The translations under genes and the position numbers were made by a program. The notes under the pieces are model-generated. The model did not search any database and had not been told where the DNA came from. It worked only from the letters and a program-made list of their open reading frames with translations. A stretch of DNA of 64,000 nucleotides from the IMG/VR virus record IMGVR_UViG_3300033145_001598, positions 1 through 64,000 of that record; one strand, given 5' to 3'. The stretch's first letter is position 1. The number at the start of each line of letters is the position of its first letter. Source of the DNA: a virus. Shown here piece by piece: positions 26,669-35,907 of this stretch.

Positions 26669-27586
26669 CTATTTTTTACTTCTTTCCATAACCTTGCGAA
26701 ACACCTTAGGAATTCCGCAATAGTCCATAGGACTGGGGTTTCTATTGTGAACTATTCTTTGAATGTTTTCCCATGTATCAACTGGGCCAACCCTTACTTT
26801 GTCGTCCATTAGATGATAAGAATCATATGGACATCCTGTTACCGAACCATCTGGCCACACATGTAATTTCCTTGTTCCTGCTCCACATGTTAAACCTGAC
26901 TTTATATTTATGACAGTGTCTTGCATACAACTGTCTTCAATTAATTTCTCTTTTGGAACTCTGTCTCTAGATTCAAACCATCTTTCTATGGCCTTTGCAT
27001 CCGGCCCTGATCCTAGAGCATCTTTTTCTAGTGTTAGATATACTTTATCCGCTAGTTTTACTCCAGAATCAAATTGATCTACAGGTAAATATCCACTAAT
27101 CATGGCATTATAGTGTAGTTTTACATCTAAGCAATCAATTATGTTACGTAGTTCTTGCCTGGTCCAGTCACTTTTTGGCATACAGGACAGAGACAGTGTG
27201 TCTACTTTGCTTAAGAATTTTATTGTGGGATTATCTTGGCGTCCCATGACAAGGCTAGCCCATGACTTTAATGAATCATAATCTCTTATTGTTAGGCAGA
27301 GGTCGGGCAGATTCTTTTCATGGTCATACCTAGTCCATAGTTCCTTAAATAAATTAACTAAGCCTGGGTCTGGATCTAGTGTGGTGTCTAGTGAGATAGT
27401 GAACTGACTACAAGACAGTTTCTTCTCAATAAATAGAAGACTATACAGGTCTACTCTTAGGGACCCCGAATAGGATGAAGCTGGAGATTTACTAACATAG
27501 CAGTTATGACAATTGAACTCGCATCTGAATGCAGGTTGCCACATCACGTGGTCAGTACTAATTTTATCTTTTCCTATTACTAACAT
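26669..27586 (-). CDS. Radical SAM protein (intact)
   Basis: 305 residues. FRCEFNCHNCYVSK holds the CX3CX2C cluster motif (Cys 22, 26, 29) that binds a 4Fe-4S cluster and S-adenosylmethionine. C-terminal LTCGAGTRKLHVWPDGSVTGCPYDS resembles the start of a SPASM/twitch auxiliary-cluster region, usual in peptide-modifying members. Substrate is unknown. A second radical SAM gene with a SPASM-like end is present at 56.6-58.9 kb, interrupted by a split intein. The gene lies downstream of an unknown gene and the intein-bearing AAA+ gene. Confidence 0.8.
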   Translation of the reverse strand: MLVIGKDKISTDHVMWQPAFRCEFNCHNCYVSKSPASSYSGSLRVDLYSLLFIEKKLSCSQFTISLDTTLDPDPGLVNLFKELWTRYDHEKNLPDLCLTIRDYDSLKSWASLVMGRQDNPTIKFLSKVDTLSLSCMPKSDWTRQELRNIIDCLDVKLHYNAMISGYLPVDQFDSGVKLADKVYLTLEKDALGSGPDAKAIERWFESRDRVPKEKLIEDSCMQDTVINIKSGLTCGAGTRKLHVWPDGSVTGCPYDSYHLMDDKVRVGPVDTWENIQRIVHNRNPSPMDYCGIPKVFRKVMERSKK

Positions 27587-27589
27587 TGT

Positions 27590-28549
27590 TTAATCCAAGT
27601 CTATCAAGTTGAGTCTATCGTCCATTTCGGTAGTCTCAATGAGGATTGGTTCAGGACTTGCTATTGGTGCAGCTACTAGACAAGCAGCTTTAATCGCCAT
27701 AAGTTCCTGTATAATCCAATGTCTATTTCCTCTTATAGTATTCCATGCTGTATTGAATACCACTTGCCAACCAATCTGACTTTTAGCTACAATAGCACTT
27801 GCCCAGGGATCACATTTCTGTCCTCTATTGTCTCCCTCACCGCTGTAGCCCCATCCCTGATTTTGGTTCAGTTGAATCCATTTTACACCTAGAAAACTTG
27901 GACCAGAAAAAGACTGGATGTATTCAGCAGTCGCTCTTCCAATGAATCCATAGATATCATCTCCGGGAAACTGATTCCTTCTTAAGTCTACCTCTTCTCT
28001 TAACTTAGGCTCTGTTCTTCTTAAATAGAATGCATGGTCTTTTATCTTGTTCATTATTATAGAGTCTAGTCTCTCATATACTTTAGCAAGAAGTCGTGGA
28101 GTACCATTAGTTAAAATATAACGAGCATCTCTCCAGTGAGATATATTTGACTTCATACGAGTACTATTACCAATGTCATACCTATGAGCAAGCTGAGAAT
28201 TATATTGTTGATCAAGTTTTTCTACTGCTTCCCAGTCTTGATTACTTGCAAGAGCATAGTAATGTCTTGCTTCAGCAGGTACATCCGGTGCGGTGAAAAA
28301 AGGTTCGGGTATTGGTTCTAATAATGTCTTTTCTTCCGTAAATGATTGACATACAGATAGAAGATCTAAAGGTATTATTGAATCAGATGCCGGTCTATCG
28401 ACAAATGCTAGTTGTTGTACTTTTAAATCTAAGCTATTCATAACAGCATTAAGCTGTCTTACTTTAGGTAGCTTTCTAGATGTGTATCCATCGGTTCTTA
28501 CGACAGCCTGTATTTCTGGATAACAATTGTTATGTTCGTAATTCGGCAT
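27590..28549 (-). CDS. Unknown protein with C-terminal acidic peptide
   Basis: 319 residues, not recognised. Mixed fold with Trp-rich region near residues 225-280 (LGVKWIQLNQNQGWGYSGEG). It ends in TEMDDRLNLIDLD, related to the DDLxDRLDDLD peptide that ends several other proteins at 35.9-43.5 kb. It lies between the AAA+ and radical SAM genes with spacers of 3-6 bases, so the three are probably co-transcribed. Confidence 0.55.
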   Translation of the reverse strand: MPNYEHNNCYPEIQAVVRTDGYTSRKLPKVRQLNAVMNSLDLKVQQLAFVDRPASDSIIPLDLLSVCQSFTEEKTLLEPIPEPFFTAPDVPAEARHYYALASNQDWEAVEKLDQQYNSQLAHRYDIGNSTRMKSNISHWRDARYILTNGTPRLLAKVYERLDSIIMNKIKDHAFYLRRTEPKLREEVDLRRNQFPGDDIYGFIGRATAEYIQSFSGPSFLGVKWIQLNQNQGWGYSGEGDNRGQKCDPWASAIVAKSQIGWQVVFNTAWNTIRGNRHWIIQELMAIKAACLVAAPIASPEPILIETTEMDDRLNLIDLD

Positions 28550-28555
28550 TTTAAT

Positions 28556-31500
28556 TTAGTCGTCTAAAAGATCTGATGTTCTGACTTCTTCTTCAGATAC
28601 ATAGTCTTTCTTTTCTTTTTCTTTCTCTGTCTGAATCTCATCTAGGTCGTCTAGAGAGTCAGCTAGGTCGAGCTCTTTACCACTCTCTGTGGTAACAACT
28701 TGAGCTCCTGGTGCATTGGCAGCAGCTGCTAGAGAGCTAGCATATCTTGCCCTGTCTCGTGCCCAGCTTCTAATCTCGTCAATCTTTTCCTTCATGATCT
28801 TAGCAATAGCCTTCGTATCTTTCAGTGCTCCGAGAATATCCTTTGTCTGGATTTCTCTCTTGCCATCCTGAAATGCTCTGACAACAGATTCCTTTACTGC
28901 CTTCTCAATCTCAGAACCTGTGTACATATGACTAGCTGCTACTAGTACTTCCATGTCTAGCTTTAGGTCGTCAGCATTTCTATCTTTTTTCTTAAGATGG
29001 ATACGAAAGATTTCATCTCTCTCTACAGATGTTGGTAGATCAACAAAGAACACTTCATTGAACCTTCTAATTAACTCTGGAGGTAGAGCTTGGATATCAT
29101 TTGCAGTAGCAATCGTGATGATACCTTCCATCCTCTCTTCCATCGCTGTCAGTAGAGTACCGAAAACACGAGCTAGCGTTCCTCCGTCTGAAAAATTACT
29201 TGATTTTGACCCACTTAAGGACTTTTCAATCTCGTCTATCCAGAGTACAGCTGGTGCTACAGCTTCTGCTTGAGCGATGACCTGTCTCATCTTCTCTTCA
29301 GAGTTGTGGACAAGCATTGGACAGCTTCCTGCGATGAACTTTTCTAGTCCGTGTCCTGGTACAGAGATATCATATACAGTATCTTTTCCCTTTTCTCTTG
29401 GAACTTCTTTGATACTCTTAACTTTAACCCACCGAACCTCGGAATGTGTGGCTGCTTTCATTACTGTACATAGTTCGTCAGTAATTGGGGTACCATAGTA
29501 AGTTCCAGGTGCGAATTGGATACATTTCTTTACTGTCTCTAGGCCAATAGCTGAAGCTCTATGATCATAATTATATGGTCTTGAGTGTAGCTTACTCCAC
29601 ATTCTTTTACGCACAGCATTAATTTCGTCTTTAACCTTCTCTGTTAACGGAATGTAGTATCCATGAATATTAAAAGACTGTCTGTCTGCTAGGGCCTTTG
29701 CCTTATAGTCTTGGATAAATCCCACTTTCTTCTCAAACTTATTAAGGTCTGTCTCTGAACTGATTCTTACAATATAGTCTGTTCCTGGTGTGGTTCTCTT
29801 TCCGCTGTCTGAGATTTTCTCAGCAATATGAGCATGAATGCCTACTCTATGTAATAGATGAGCTATATCATCTCTCAATAACTTAGAGACACTGGATACT
29901 TCTAATATATGACCAGTAAAAGATCCGTCTGTTGAAAAGTAACCAGACAAAAGACCAAAAATATATTCTTTGCTATATCCGAAGACTGATTCTGGAACTC
30001 TTTTGGTATGAGAGTTCCCTTCATATCCATCAGCCTTCAAGGTAGCTTGTAGATCTCTTACATGAACTACCTTACACTGGTCGCTTGAACTACTGTCATA
30101 TATAGAGTAATTAAAATTACCTTCGTCTAGTATTGCTTCAAAAGCTGGCAAGTCTTTGATGTTTAAATGATATCTTACATCTTTTCCATTATAATCACCA
30201 TCTCCTAGCCACGCTCCTGCTAGGAAACCTTCTGTCCAGGTACCTTTATCATTTGTTCCTTCAGCTACATAGAGTACACCAGGGGAAGCAATAAAGTCTC
30301 CTGGGTTCAGAGAGTCTACTCTCACTTCTTTAAGTCGAAGGTTGTCTGTGTAGGAGAATACACCATGGTCTCCAGTGGTTATAATACTTCTACCGTCCTC
30401 TGTCATGAGCTTATACAACTTGTCTTCTGGTTGCATTTTATGTGGAATAAAAGCTTCGACCTTTCCTCTTTGCCCTAATCCAGTATCTGTATAGGTATCT
30501 ACCCAACAGTTGTCTGGTTTATTTTCTACTAGTTCCTGGATTGTATTCCTATGAGAGTCTCCGTCTTCGTCGTACCAGATAATCTCTTCAGAACCCCTGA
30601 TGCTACCTCCCACAAGGCCTGTCATTACCTTACCAACATCTAACCTTAAGAGAGGTAGATTCCACGCCGCGCTTACTGCCTTAGCCAACAGGCTCTTCCC
30701 AGTATTGTGAACAATAACTCCGTCAGCTACAAAATTGTTGTTGGGATATTCCATCTGGATATCATATGTGATATCTTCATCTCTTTTTTCAACACTAACT
30801 ACTGTCCCTTCTTGGATGTAATCTACATTAAAGTTTTCAACTTTAGAATGTAGATGAGCGTGGCCATCATGTTCCATGACCATTAGATTACTAATGTCAT
30901 CGTTCAGAGGACTCTCATCAATGTGATGTACATCATAGTTACGGCTCAAAAACTTAAGTTTTGATGATTGTTGTTCATTTGTCTTAAGAATATCAATAAA
31001 TTCTTCTGGTGTCATTGAATTCATATGAGCTTCAATGACTAGTCGTGCATAGTTAGACCTCTGATATGTACATCCATTAACTTCATGCTCTGATGCTTTT
31101 GGATGATACTTTAGAGTTTCTACAACTCTTCGTTTAGGTCTAAGTTTGATATTTTTACCACCACTAAATTGCGGCTTCATTGATCCTTGACATAGAACTT
31201 TCATTCCTCGTTCTAAGATACCTGCTGGTTTATATAAACCAGTTGCCATACAGATTGGATGATCAGGAGTAAGCATAACAATTTTGTTTTCATTTGAACC
31301 ATCAATTGAAATGCATACTTCTACTATTTCTTTAATACCGGAATCAATAACACCAAGTACACGATTCTTAACAAATTTACCTTCACCATCAAACGAGTGT
31401 AGATATGTGGGAATCTCTGGATTCCATTTATATCTATCGTCACCTCGTTGATTGAATCGTTTATATAGGTCTTCTACTCTAATGTCTCGGAAGTCAGTTC

Positions 31501-32491
31501 GTTTACCACGATTATATGTAGTTATGGTATCACCAGACACACATCCAGGTACGCCGGTCATGAGTACTCCTCGTAGTGGATCTACACCGAACTCTTTAGC
31601 TTCCTGTGAAAACTGGCTATCATACATAGAGAAATACTTCTTAGCATCATCACAGCCACCCACTTCACTGAAGTCTGGTGTTACTCCAATGTATTCTAGA
31701 ATGTCAGATCGTTTAATGACCTGCTTCTTCTCAAGTAACAACCTGCGTTCATCAATTCTCTTCAGGTGAGTGATGCAGGTAATGAGCGCGTTATCTACTT
31801 CTAACTCAGTCATACCTTGTAGAGCAGTAGCAAATTTACTGAAGTCATCGTCCGTATAGTTCAGTTGAGACTGAATGGTCTTACCTTTATTCTTGTCTCT
31901 AACATGGTCTACTGTCATTTTGATACGTTCTTTGATGGCTTCATGACTTGGAAGCTCATACTCTACAACAGTAATCTGTTTCTCAATGGTAGGTTCTACT
32001 CCACCTTTAGTACCACTTGGACCATGAGCTACACATGGAGCTACGATAAGCAACGTCTTCTTTTGTTTGATTAGTGTTCCATAGAGATCTCTGATCTGTC
32101 TTGGCAATGGTTGTGCCAGGACAGTATGGAAATCTTTCATGACAAAGATGGCGCCCTTCCTATCGTTAGGTATCTTAATATCATCAATACATTGCAGTGC
32201 CTTTGGAGGATTCCAGCTTTCTGCTTGTTCTCCAGAAGCTCTGGTTGCTGATGCCTTTGTACTGTACCTGACTAGGCCTTGATACGAAGACCAGGTCCAC
32301 AAGTCTTTATTCTGACGTTGAGCTACTTCTTTGTAAAAGTTTAGGATAAATCTTTTCTCTTCATGTGTTGTTACCCAAATTATAGGTACGTGAGCCTTTA
32401 CTAAACTAAAGATCTGGTCCATCGAGCTTTCATAATTTACTGAAGCTAGCTCTTGAGTATCATTAGATTCTGGTGTTTCTGTCTGTGACAT
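28556..32491 (-). CDS. Ycf46-like AAA+ ATPase carrying two inteins
   Basis: 1311 residues; about 597 after splicing. The N-terminal domain (residues 25-190: HVPIIWVTTHEEKRFI, IFVMKDFHTVL) and the single AAA+ module resemble cyanobacterial/plastid Ycf46 proteins. Walker A is reassembled from GVPG + TGKS across the first intein, Walker B is AVLWIDEIEK, and ELIRRFNEVFFVDLP supplies the Arg finger region. A second intein sits in GLVGG/SEEKMRQ. The C-terminal tail is acidic and contains LADSLDDLDE. Its partner is unknown; the window also encodes Ycf35-like DUF1257 and DUF2997 proteins. Confidence 0.85.
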   Translation of the reverse strand: MSQTETPESNDTQELASVNYESSMDQIFSLVKAHVPIIWVTTHEEKRFILNFYKEVAQRQNKDLWTWSSYQGLVRYSTKASATRASGEQAESWNPPKALQCIDDIKIPNDRKGAIFVMKDFHTVLAQPLPRQIRDLYGTLIKQKKTLLIVAPCVAHGPSGTKGGVEPTIEKQITVVEYELPSHEAIKERIKMTVDHVRDKNKGKTIQSQLNYTDDDFSKFATALQGMTELEVDNALITCITHLKRIDERRLLLEKKQVIKRSDILEYIGVTPDFSEVGGCDDAKKYFSMYDSQFSQEAKEFGVDPLRGVLMTGVPGCVSGDTITTYNRGKRTDFRDIRVEDLYKRFNQRGDDRYKWNPEIPTYLHSFDGEGKFVKNRVLGVIDSGIKEIVEVCISIDGSNENKIVMLTPDHPICMATGLYKPAGILERGMKVLCQGSMKPQFSGGKNIKLRPKRRVVETLKYHPKASEHEVNGCTYQRSNYARLVIEAHMNSMTPEEFIDILKTNEQQSSKLKFLSRNYDVHHIDESPLNDDISNLMVMEHDGHAHLHSKVENFNVDYIQEGTVVSVEKRDEDITYDIQMEYPNNNFVADGVIVHNTGKSLLAKAVSAAWNLPLLRLDVGKVMTGLVGGSIRGSEEIIWYDEDGDSHRNTIQELVENKPDNCWVDTYTDTGLGQRGKVEAFIPHKMQPEDKLYKLMTEDGRSIITTGDHGVFSYTDNLRLKEVRVDSLNPGDFIASPGVLYVAEGTNDKGTWTEGFLAGAWLGDGDYNGKDVRYHLNIKDLPAFEAILDEGNFNYSIYDSSSSDQCKVVHVRDLQATLKADGYEGNSHTKRVPESVFGYSKEYIFGLLSGYFSTDGSFTGHILEVSSVSKLLRDDIAHLLHRVGIHAHIAEKISDSGKRTTPGTDYIVRISSETDLNKFEKKVGFIQDYKAKALADRQSFNIHGYYIPLTEKVKDEINAVRKRMWSKLHSRPYNYDHRASAIGLETVKKCIQFAPGTYYGTPITDELCTVMKAATHSEVRWVKVKSIKEVPREKGKDTVYDISVPGHGLEKFIAGSCPMLVHNSEEKMRQVIAQAEAVAPAVLWIDEIEKSLSGSKSSNFSDGGTLARVFGTLLTAMEERMEGIITIATANDIQALPPELIRRFNEVFFVDLPTSVERDEIFRIHLKKKDRNADDLKLDMEVLVAASHMYTGSEIEKAVKESVVRAFQDGKREIQTKDILGALKDTKAIAKIMKEKIDEIRSWARDRARYASSLAAAANAPGAQVVTTESGKELDLADSLDDLDEIQTEKEKEKKDYVSEEEVRTSDLLDD
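29303..30604 (-). other. LAGLIDADG-containing intein in the AAA+ ATPase
   Basis: 434 residues starting with Ser1 (SIRGSEEIIWYDEDG) rather than Cys, and ending GSCPMLVHN before Ser+1. ITTGDHGVF is the block B region. FLAGAWLGDGDY and IFGLLSGYFSTDGSF are the two LAGLIDADG motifs. It interrupts the GLVGGSEEKMRQ sensor region just after Walker A. A Ser at position 1 is less common than Cys but functional in known inteins. Confidence 0.85.
30704..31543 (-). other. HNH-containing intein in the AAA+ Walker A motif
   Basis: 280 residues from CVSGDTITTY to FVADGVIVHN, followed by Thr+1. It splits the P-loop GVPGTGKS between Gly and Thr. MLTPDHPICM is the block B region. NYDVHHIDESPLNDDISNLM with a later HAHLH is an HNH-type core. 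Unspliced protein cannot bind ATP normally, so ATPase activity depends on splicing. Confidence 0.88.
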
Positions 32492-32513
32492 TTAAATCGT
32501 CCCCTTGTTTATC

Positions 32514-33128
32514 TTATTTGTTATTTGTTTTCTCGTTATGTTTAACAAGTCTTACTTCATTTACTCCCAGAACATCCATGGTTTGTCTGATAGTATATAT
32601 TTCTTCAAATGAGACATGAATGTCTGCCTTATCATTATTTTTTTCTCCAATCTCGATTACTTTCCCATTCTTACTGACCTGAAAACAACTGGTCTTACCT
32701 GTTTCTTCAGTTAGCTTTTGTAACATAGCCAGATGTCTTCTGTCTAGATCTGGTAGATCTTTATCTGTGATAATTATTTCTAGTGGTTGAAAGATTTCTT
32801 CTTTTAGTAATTCCTTAAGGTCAAATAATTGAGCCATCGCCTTTTCTCTAGACTGTACGTTTCCATCTTTCATCTCTAATCTTTGGAGGTTGGGAAGTTT
32901 GATTACTCTTACTCCACTAACCTCTTTTGATTCAATGTATTGAGTAACTGCACGTTCTAGAAATGCTCCAAAAGTTATGACTGTAACTCCAGGCTTCACA
33001 TGATCTTCTACTCTAAACTGAGGAATGTTTAGAATAGAATATTCTTGTTCAAGTATCTCGAGCCACTTGTTAACTCTCTTAGTCTCTTCTTGTTTTGCAG
33101 CATTTGTGAACGCTATTACTTTTTTCAT
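32514..33128 (-). CDS. Unknown alpha/beta protein
   Basis: 204 residues, not recognised. It starts MKKVIAFTNAAKQEETKRVNK and has alternating strands and helices (TVITFGAFLERAV, LEIIITDKDL), so it may be a Rossmann-like fold. It lies just upstream of the AAA+ gene and downstream of the HIRAN gene with 2-22 base gaps. Confidence 0.5.
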   Translation of the reverse strand: MKKVIAFTNAAKQEETKRVNKWLEILEQEYSILNIPQFRVEDHVKPGVTVITFGAFLERAVTQYIESKEVSGVRVIKLPNLQRLEMKDGNVQSREKAMAQLFDLKELLKEEIFQPLEIIITDKDLPDLDRRHLAMLQKLTEETGKTSCFQVSKNGKVIEIGEKNNDKADIHVSFEEIYTIRQTMDVLGVNEVRLVKHNEKTNNK

Positions 33129-33130
33129 AA

Positions 33131-33709
33131 TTATTCAATCACAGAGAGTGCTCTACTAAACACATCGTCTTCATCTCTGTCAGCATCTGTTGCATATGGA
33201 AAAATAACCTTCAGACTAAGCGCTGTTCTTCCACCACTCAACTCTACTCTTTTTATTTTCTTGAGATATCCAGCTTGAATTATTTTATAGTTATGTGAAA
33301 CTATTCTACTGATATGTTTCGGTACATATCCAAGAGTAATAGGAGTTACTTTGAGAAATGACATCGAATTTCTTCTAGGATCATCAAGTATTGCTGGCAT
33401 AAACTGACCCTTTACAAGGGTAGCATTTTTATCGTATTGATTAGTAGGTTCTGATTCTAGAAGTATCTTAAAGACATCTCCGTTTCTTCCTAAAGGGTAA
33501 GAAACTACATCGTTATTGAAATCAACAACTGGAACTGCCAGGGAACGTGATCTTACTATTGTATGAATAGCATGCTTATAGTTCACCTGCATGTTCTCAT
33601 GACCAATACTCTTAGTGTATCCAGCTATATAGAACTCGAAGGTACCTTCATCTATATTGTCTTTGATACCTTGCTTAGCATTAGCTAGCTCACCCAATAG
33701 TCCTGACAT
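33131..33709 (-). CDS. HIRAN-domain protein
   Basis: 192 residues. LLESEPTNQYDKNATLVKG ... ITLGYVPKHISRIVSHN matches the HIRAN signature (NPYDKNA ... lGYVPk), a small module that binds 3' ends of single-stranded DNA in repair proteins such as HLTF. No helicase domain is fused. It may recognise stalled replication ends together with the Whirly-like protein encoded nearby. Confidence 0.6.
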   Translation of the reverse strand: MSGLLGELANAKQGIKDNIDEGTFEFYIAGYTKSIGHENMQVNYKHAIHTIVRSRSLAVPVVDFNNDVVSYPLGRNGDVFKILLESEPTNQYDKNATLVKGQFMPAILDDPRRNSMSFLKVTPITLGYVPKHISRIVSHNYKIIQAGYLKKIKRVELSGGRTALSLKVIFPYATDADRDEDDVFSRALSVIE

Positions 33710-33710
33710 T

Positions 33711-34310
33711 TTAGTTTACCTCTCCACTATTGTCATCATCATCTAATATCTCTTCTGCGCCCATGCTAATGATATCTTCTCTAGTGATTGCACCTTTCTT
33801 AAGTAGAATCCTAACAATCTCTTTAGGATCTGCACCAGAAGCTGCTGCAATTGATGCAATACTACTAGCATCATTCATTCTATGATACTGATCTATTTCT
33901 TCTTGGGTTACTTCTTCTTCTATTGTATGGATCTTGATATTCTTCTGTTGGATAAACTTCAACAGATAGAACCCAACTCCCATCATGAAGAGCAAACTGT
34001 ATCTTGTCATCTCCTGACTCATCAGAAGACTAGATAGTTGTGGTCCCATTAGTTTGTAAAGACCACTAACCATTGCCTGAGTCATCAGTGGAATAACTTG
34101 TTGTCTAGTACTGTTGAGTTCTTCTTGCTTCATCCTGTCACTAACATACTCAGTGATCTTCTCAGTGATTTCAGAGATAGGAATCTCGTCGCCATCTTCA
34201 TCACGAAGTTGGACGGACATCTTGACCTTCCTGCGAGGGTCAATCATTACTATCTTTAGGAGTTGATCTATACTAGGTGTGTCGTCACTCTGCCATGGTA
34301 CGTCGCTCAT
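33711..34310 (-). CDS. Unknown protein with one membrane helix
   Basis: 199 residues. Residues about 105-122 (YSLLFMMGVGFYLLKFI) form a hydrophobic helix, flanked by acidic helices. The C-terminus ADPKEIVRILLKKGAITREDI resembles a helical repeat and ends EEILDDDDNSGEVN. Not recognised. Confidence 0.5.
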   Translation of the reverse strand: MSDVPWQSDDTPSIDQLLKIVMIDPRRKVKMSVQLRDEDGDEIPISEITEKITEYVSDRMKQEELNSTRQQVIPLMTQAMVSGLYKLMGPQLSSLLMSQEMTRYSLLFMMGVGFYLLKFIQQKNIKIHTIEEEVTQEEIDQYHRMNDASSIASIAAASGADPKEIVRILLKKGAITREDIISMGAEEILDDDDNSGEVN

Positions 34311-34977
34311 CGGTCTCTCCTGTGTCTTTAATTGTCTCTGCTTCTTTTTTCATTTCTTGATAGTCTTTTATAATAGCTTGTAGTTTGATCTCAGCCTGTC
34401 TCATCTTAAAAGTTTCGTTCTTGTCTTTGTATACCGCTTTTACGAATGGGCTGACTTGAATAGCTTCATACAATGAATCAAATTTTTCCTTCATGTCTCC
34501 AGTCCAACATTTAAACCATGTACCATTGCCCTGGTTTAACGCTGTCGCTAGATCTTTATCATTGACATGTATCTCTAAACCTTTGCTAGAAGCTTCAGGC
34601 AGATACACAACTGCATGCAATGCAGAATAGATAGCCATCATTGTAGCTCTAACTGGAGGCCCTTCGCACGACCCATTTAATTCAATTGGATCCCTACTCA
34701 TACTAGGATTAATCGTCACATAATATGCAGAGGAATTATATGTTAACTCATCAGATACACAGTTAATTATTAGGTGTTCTGACTGCTCGATATCAGGTAC
34801 AACAAGTTGGATTTTCTCTTCCAAAATTTTTATTTGATTTTGAAGACCAGCCAGATTTGTTACTAACTCGTCTAGATAGTGACGGAGAACTCCAGTTTCC
34901 CCGCCACTATTGTTTTCATTAGTTATGGGTTTAATTACACCCATGCAACTGCAACTGGAATCGCATTTCTCAGACAT
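34285..34977 (-). CDS. Unknown protein, possibly RNase H-like
   Basis: 230 residues from ATG 34977 (MSEKCDSSCSCMG), chosen because the longer frame to 35070 overlaps the Whirly-like gene deeply and AGAGG lies before 34977. YYVTINPSMSRDPIEL, RATMMAIYSALHAVVYL and GLEIHVNDKDLATALNQ resemble the order of strands and helices in RNase H-fold proteins, but the catalytic acids are not clear. The C-terminus is a charged helix. Function unknown. Confidence 0.45.
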   Translation of the reverse strand: MSEKCDSSCSCMGVIKPITNENNSGGETGVLRHYLDELVTNLAGLQNQIKILEEKIQLVVPDIEQSEHLIINCVSDELTYNSSAYYVTINPSMSRDPIELNGSCEGPPVRATMMAIYSALHAVVYLPEASSKGLEIHVNDKDLATALNQGNGTWFKCWTGDMKEKFDSLYEAIQVSPFVKAVYKDKNETFKMRQAEIKLQAIIKDYQEMKKEAETIKDTGETDERRTMAE

Positions 34978-35516
34978 GCTGCTAACCTCTTCACTTCGCT
35001 TGCATTTAATGGAACTGTGTGAGAGATGGGATCGCCATCTGTTTGTTTCATCCGAGCAGTAAACATACAACCTACCTGGATTCCCTTAGGAGTGGTAATA
35101 TCCAACCACTTCTGGACTTTGCCTTGTGAAGCAGTTTTTGCTCCAGGATCATGCATTAATTTGCATTCACCATTTCCACCATCACAACCTTCTAAGACAC
35201 AGAGAATTTGACTCATATCTTCTATGCTCAGAGCCATGACAATTTTGTTGTCCCAGTCATAGTCATTCTTTCCTCTAGCACTGGTGATTTCCATAAAGAT
35301 AGCACCTTCTCGGCTTTTCATTCTTCCAGCTGAACAAGGACTATTACTATCGTTTGTGTTTACACACGGATCTGGTGCATACTTTGAATCGTATACCTTT
35401 GCCTTACACTGAGCACAGTAGTAATGAGGTCGCTGCAGATTGAACTGTAGTGCTCCCCACTTTCCTGTTACGCCCTTGTAGAAGGCTAGTTGCAATGGAC
35501 TAATTGTGTTACTCAT
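34935..35516 (-). CDS. Whirly-like single-stranded DNA-binding protein with zinc knuckle
   Basis: 193 residues. From LAFYKGVTGKWGALQFNLQ, through REGAIFMEITSARGKNDYDW and KIVMALSIEDMSQIL, to LMHDPGAKTASQGKVQKWL and VPLNASEVKRLAACL...IPVAVAW, the strand order and key residues follow plant Whirly proteins (AL..., YDW.K..FSLS, HDP, G.V.K.L, terminal GW-like end). A cysteine group (CAQCKAK ... PCVNT ... PCSAG) is inserted in the first sheet and may bind zinc. It probably coats ssDNA in replication or repair. Confidence 0.6.
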   Translation of the reverse strand: MSNTISPLQLAFYKGVTGKWGALQFNLQRPHYYCAQCKAKVYDSKYAPDPCVNTNDSNSPCSAGRMKSREGAIFMEITSARGKNDYDWDNKIVMALSIEDMSQILCVLEGCDGGNGECKLMHDPGAKTASQGKVQKWLDITTPKGIQVGCMFTARMKQTDGDPISHTVPLNASEVKRLAACLRNAIPVAVAWV

Positions 35517-35877
35517 TTTCTTTTTTCTCCCTATTTTTTTTACCTAAGTTACTCAGCTTAGGATTCTCTTCGAAGTGTTTCCTCCACCTGGTCATTTCCA
35601 GACCTTGAGCCATAAATGCTACATCGACTGTGGGTTTTGAATAGTAGGCTCTCCTAATCTCGTCTTCACTAGGACCTACTCCTTCACAGCCTGCCATGGA
35701 TGCACCTAACATGTACCCAAGGTTTCCATAGGCTAATATAATTTCAGGGATAGTAGGATGATGTTTGTTGAAGAGTTTACGTGTTTTGTCGAGGATTTTT
35801 AGTACTTTCTCTTCGTTTACTTCCTGACTATCTATCTCTTTCCTTTTCTTCCTCTTAAAACGATCTAAGAAACTCAT
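35509..35877 (-). CDS. Unknown helical protein
   Basis: 122 residues. Lys/Arg-rich N-terminus (FLDRFKRKKRKE), a central helix with IILAYGNLGYMLGASMAGCEG, and a charged C-terminus. Not recognised. Overlaps the Whirly-like gene start by eight bases, so it is probably expressed with it. Confidence 0.5.
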   Translation of the reverse strand: MSFLDRFKRKKRKEIDSQEVNEEKVLKILDKTRKLFNKHHPTIPEIILAYGNLGYMLGASMAGCEGVGPSEDEIRRAYYSKPTVDVAFMAQGLEMTRWRKHFEENPKLSNLGKKNREKKENE

Positions 35878-35907
35878 AATATCAAATTCTCCTTACAAAG
35901 TCTAGTA

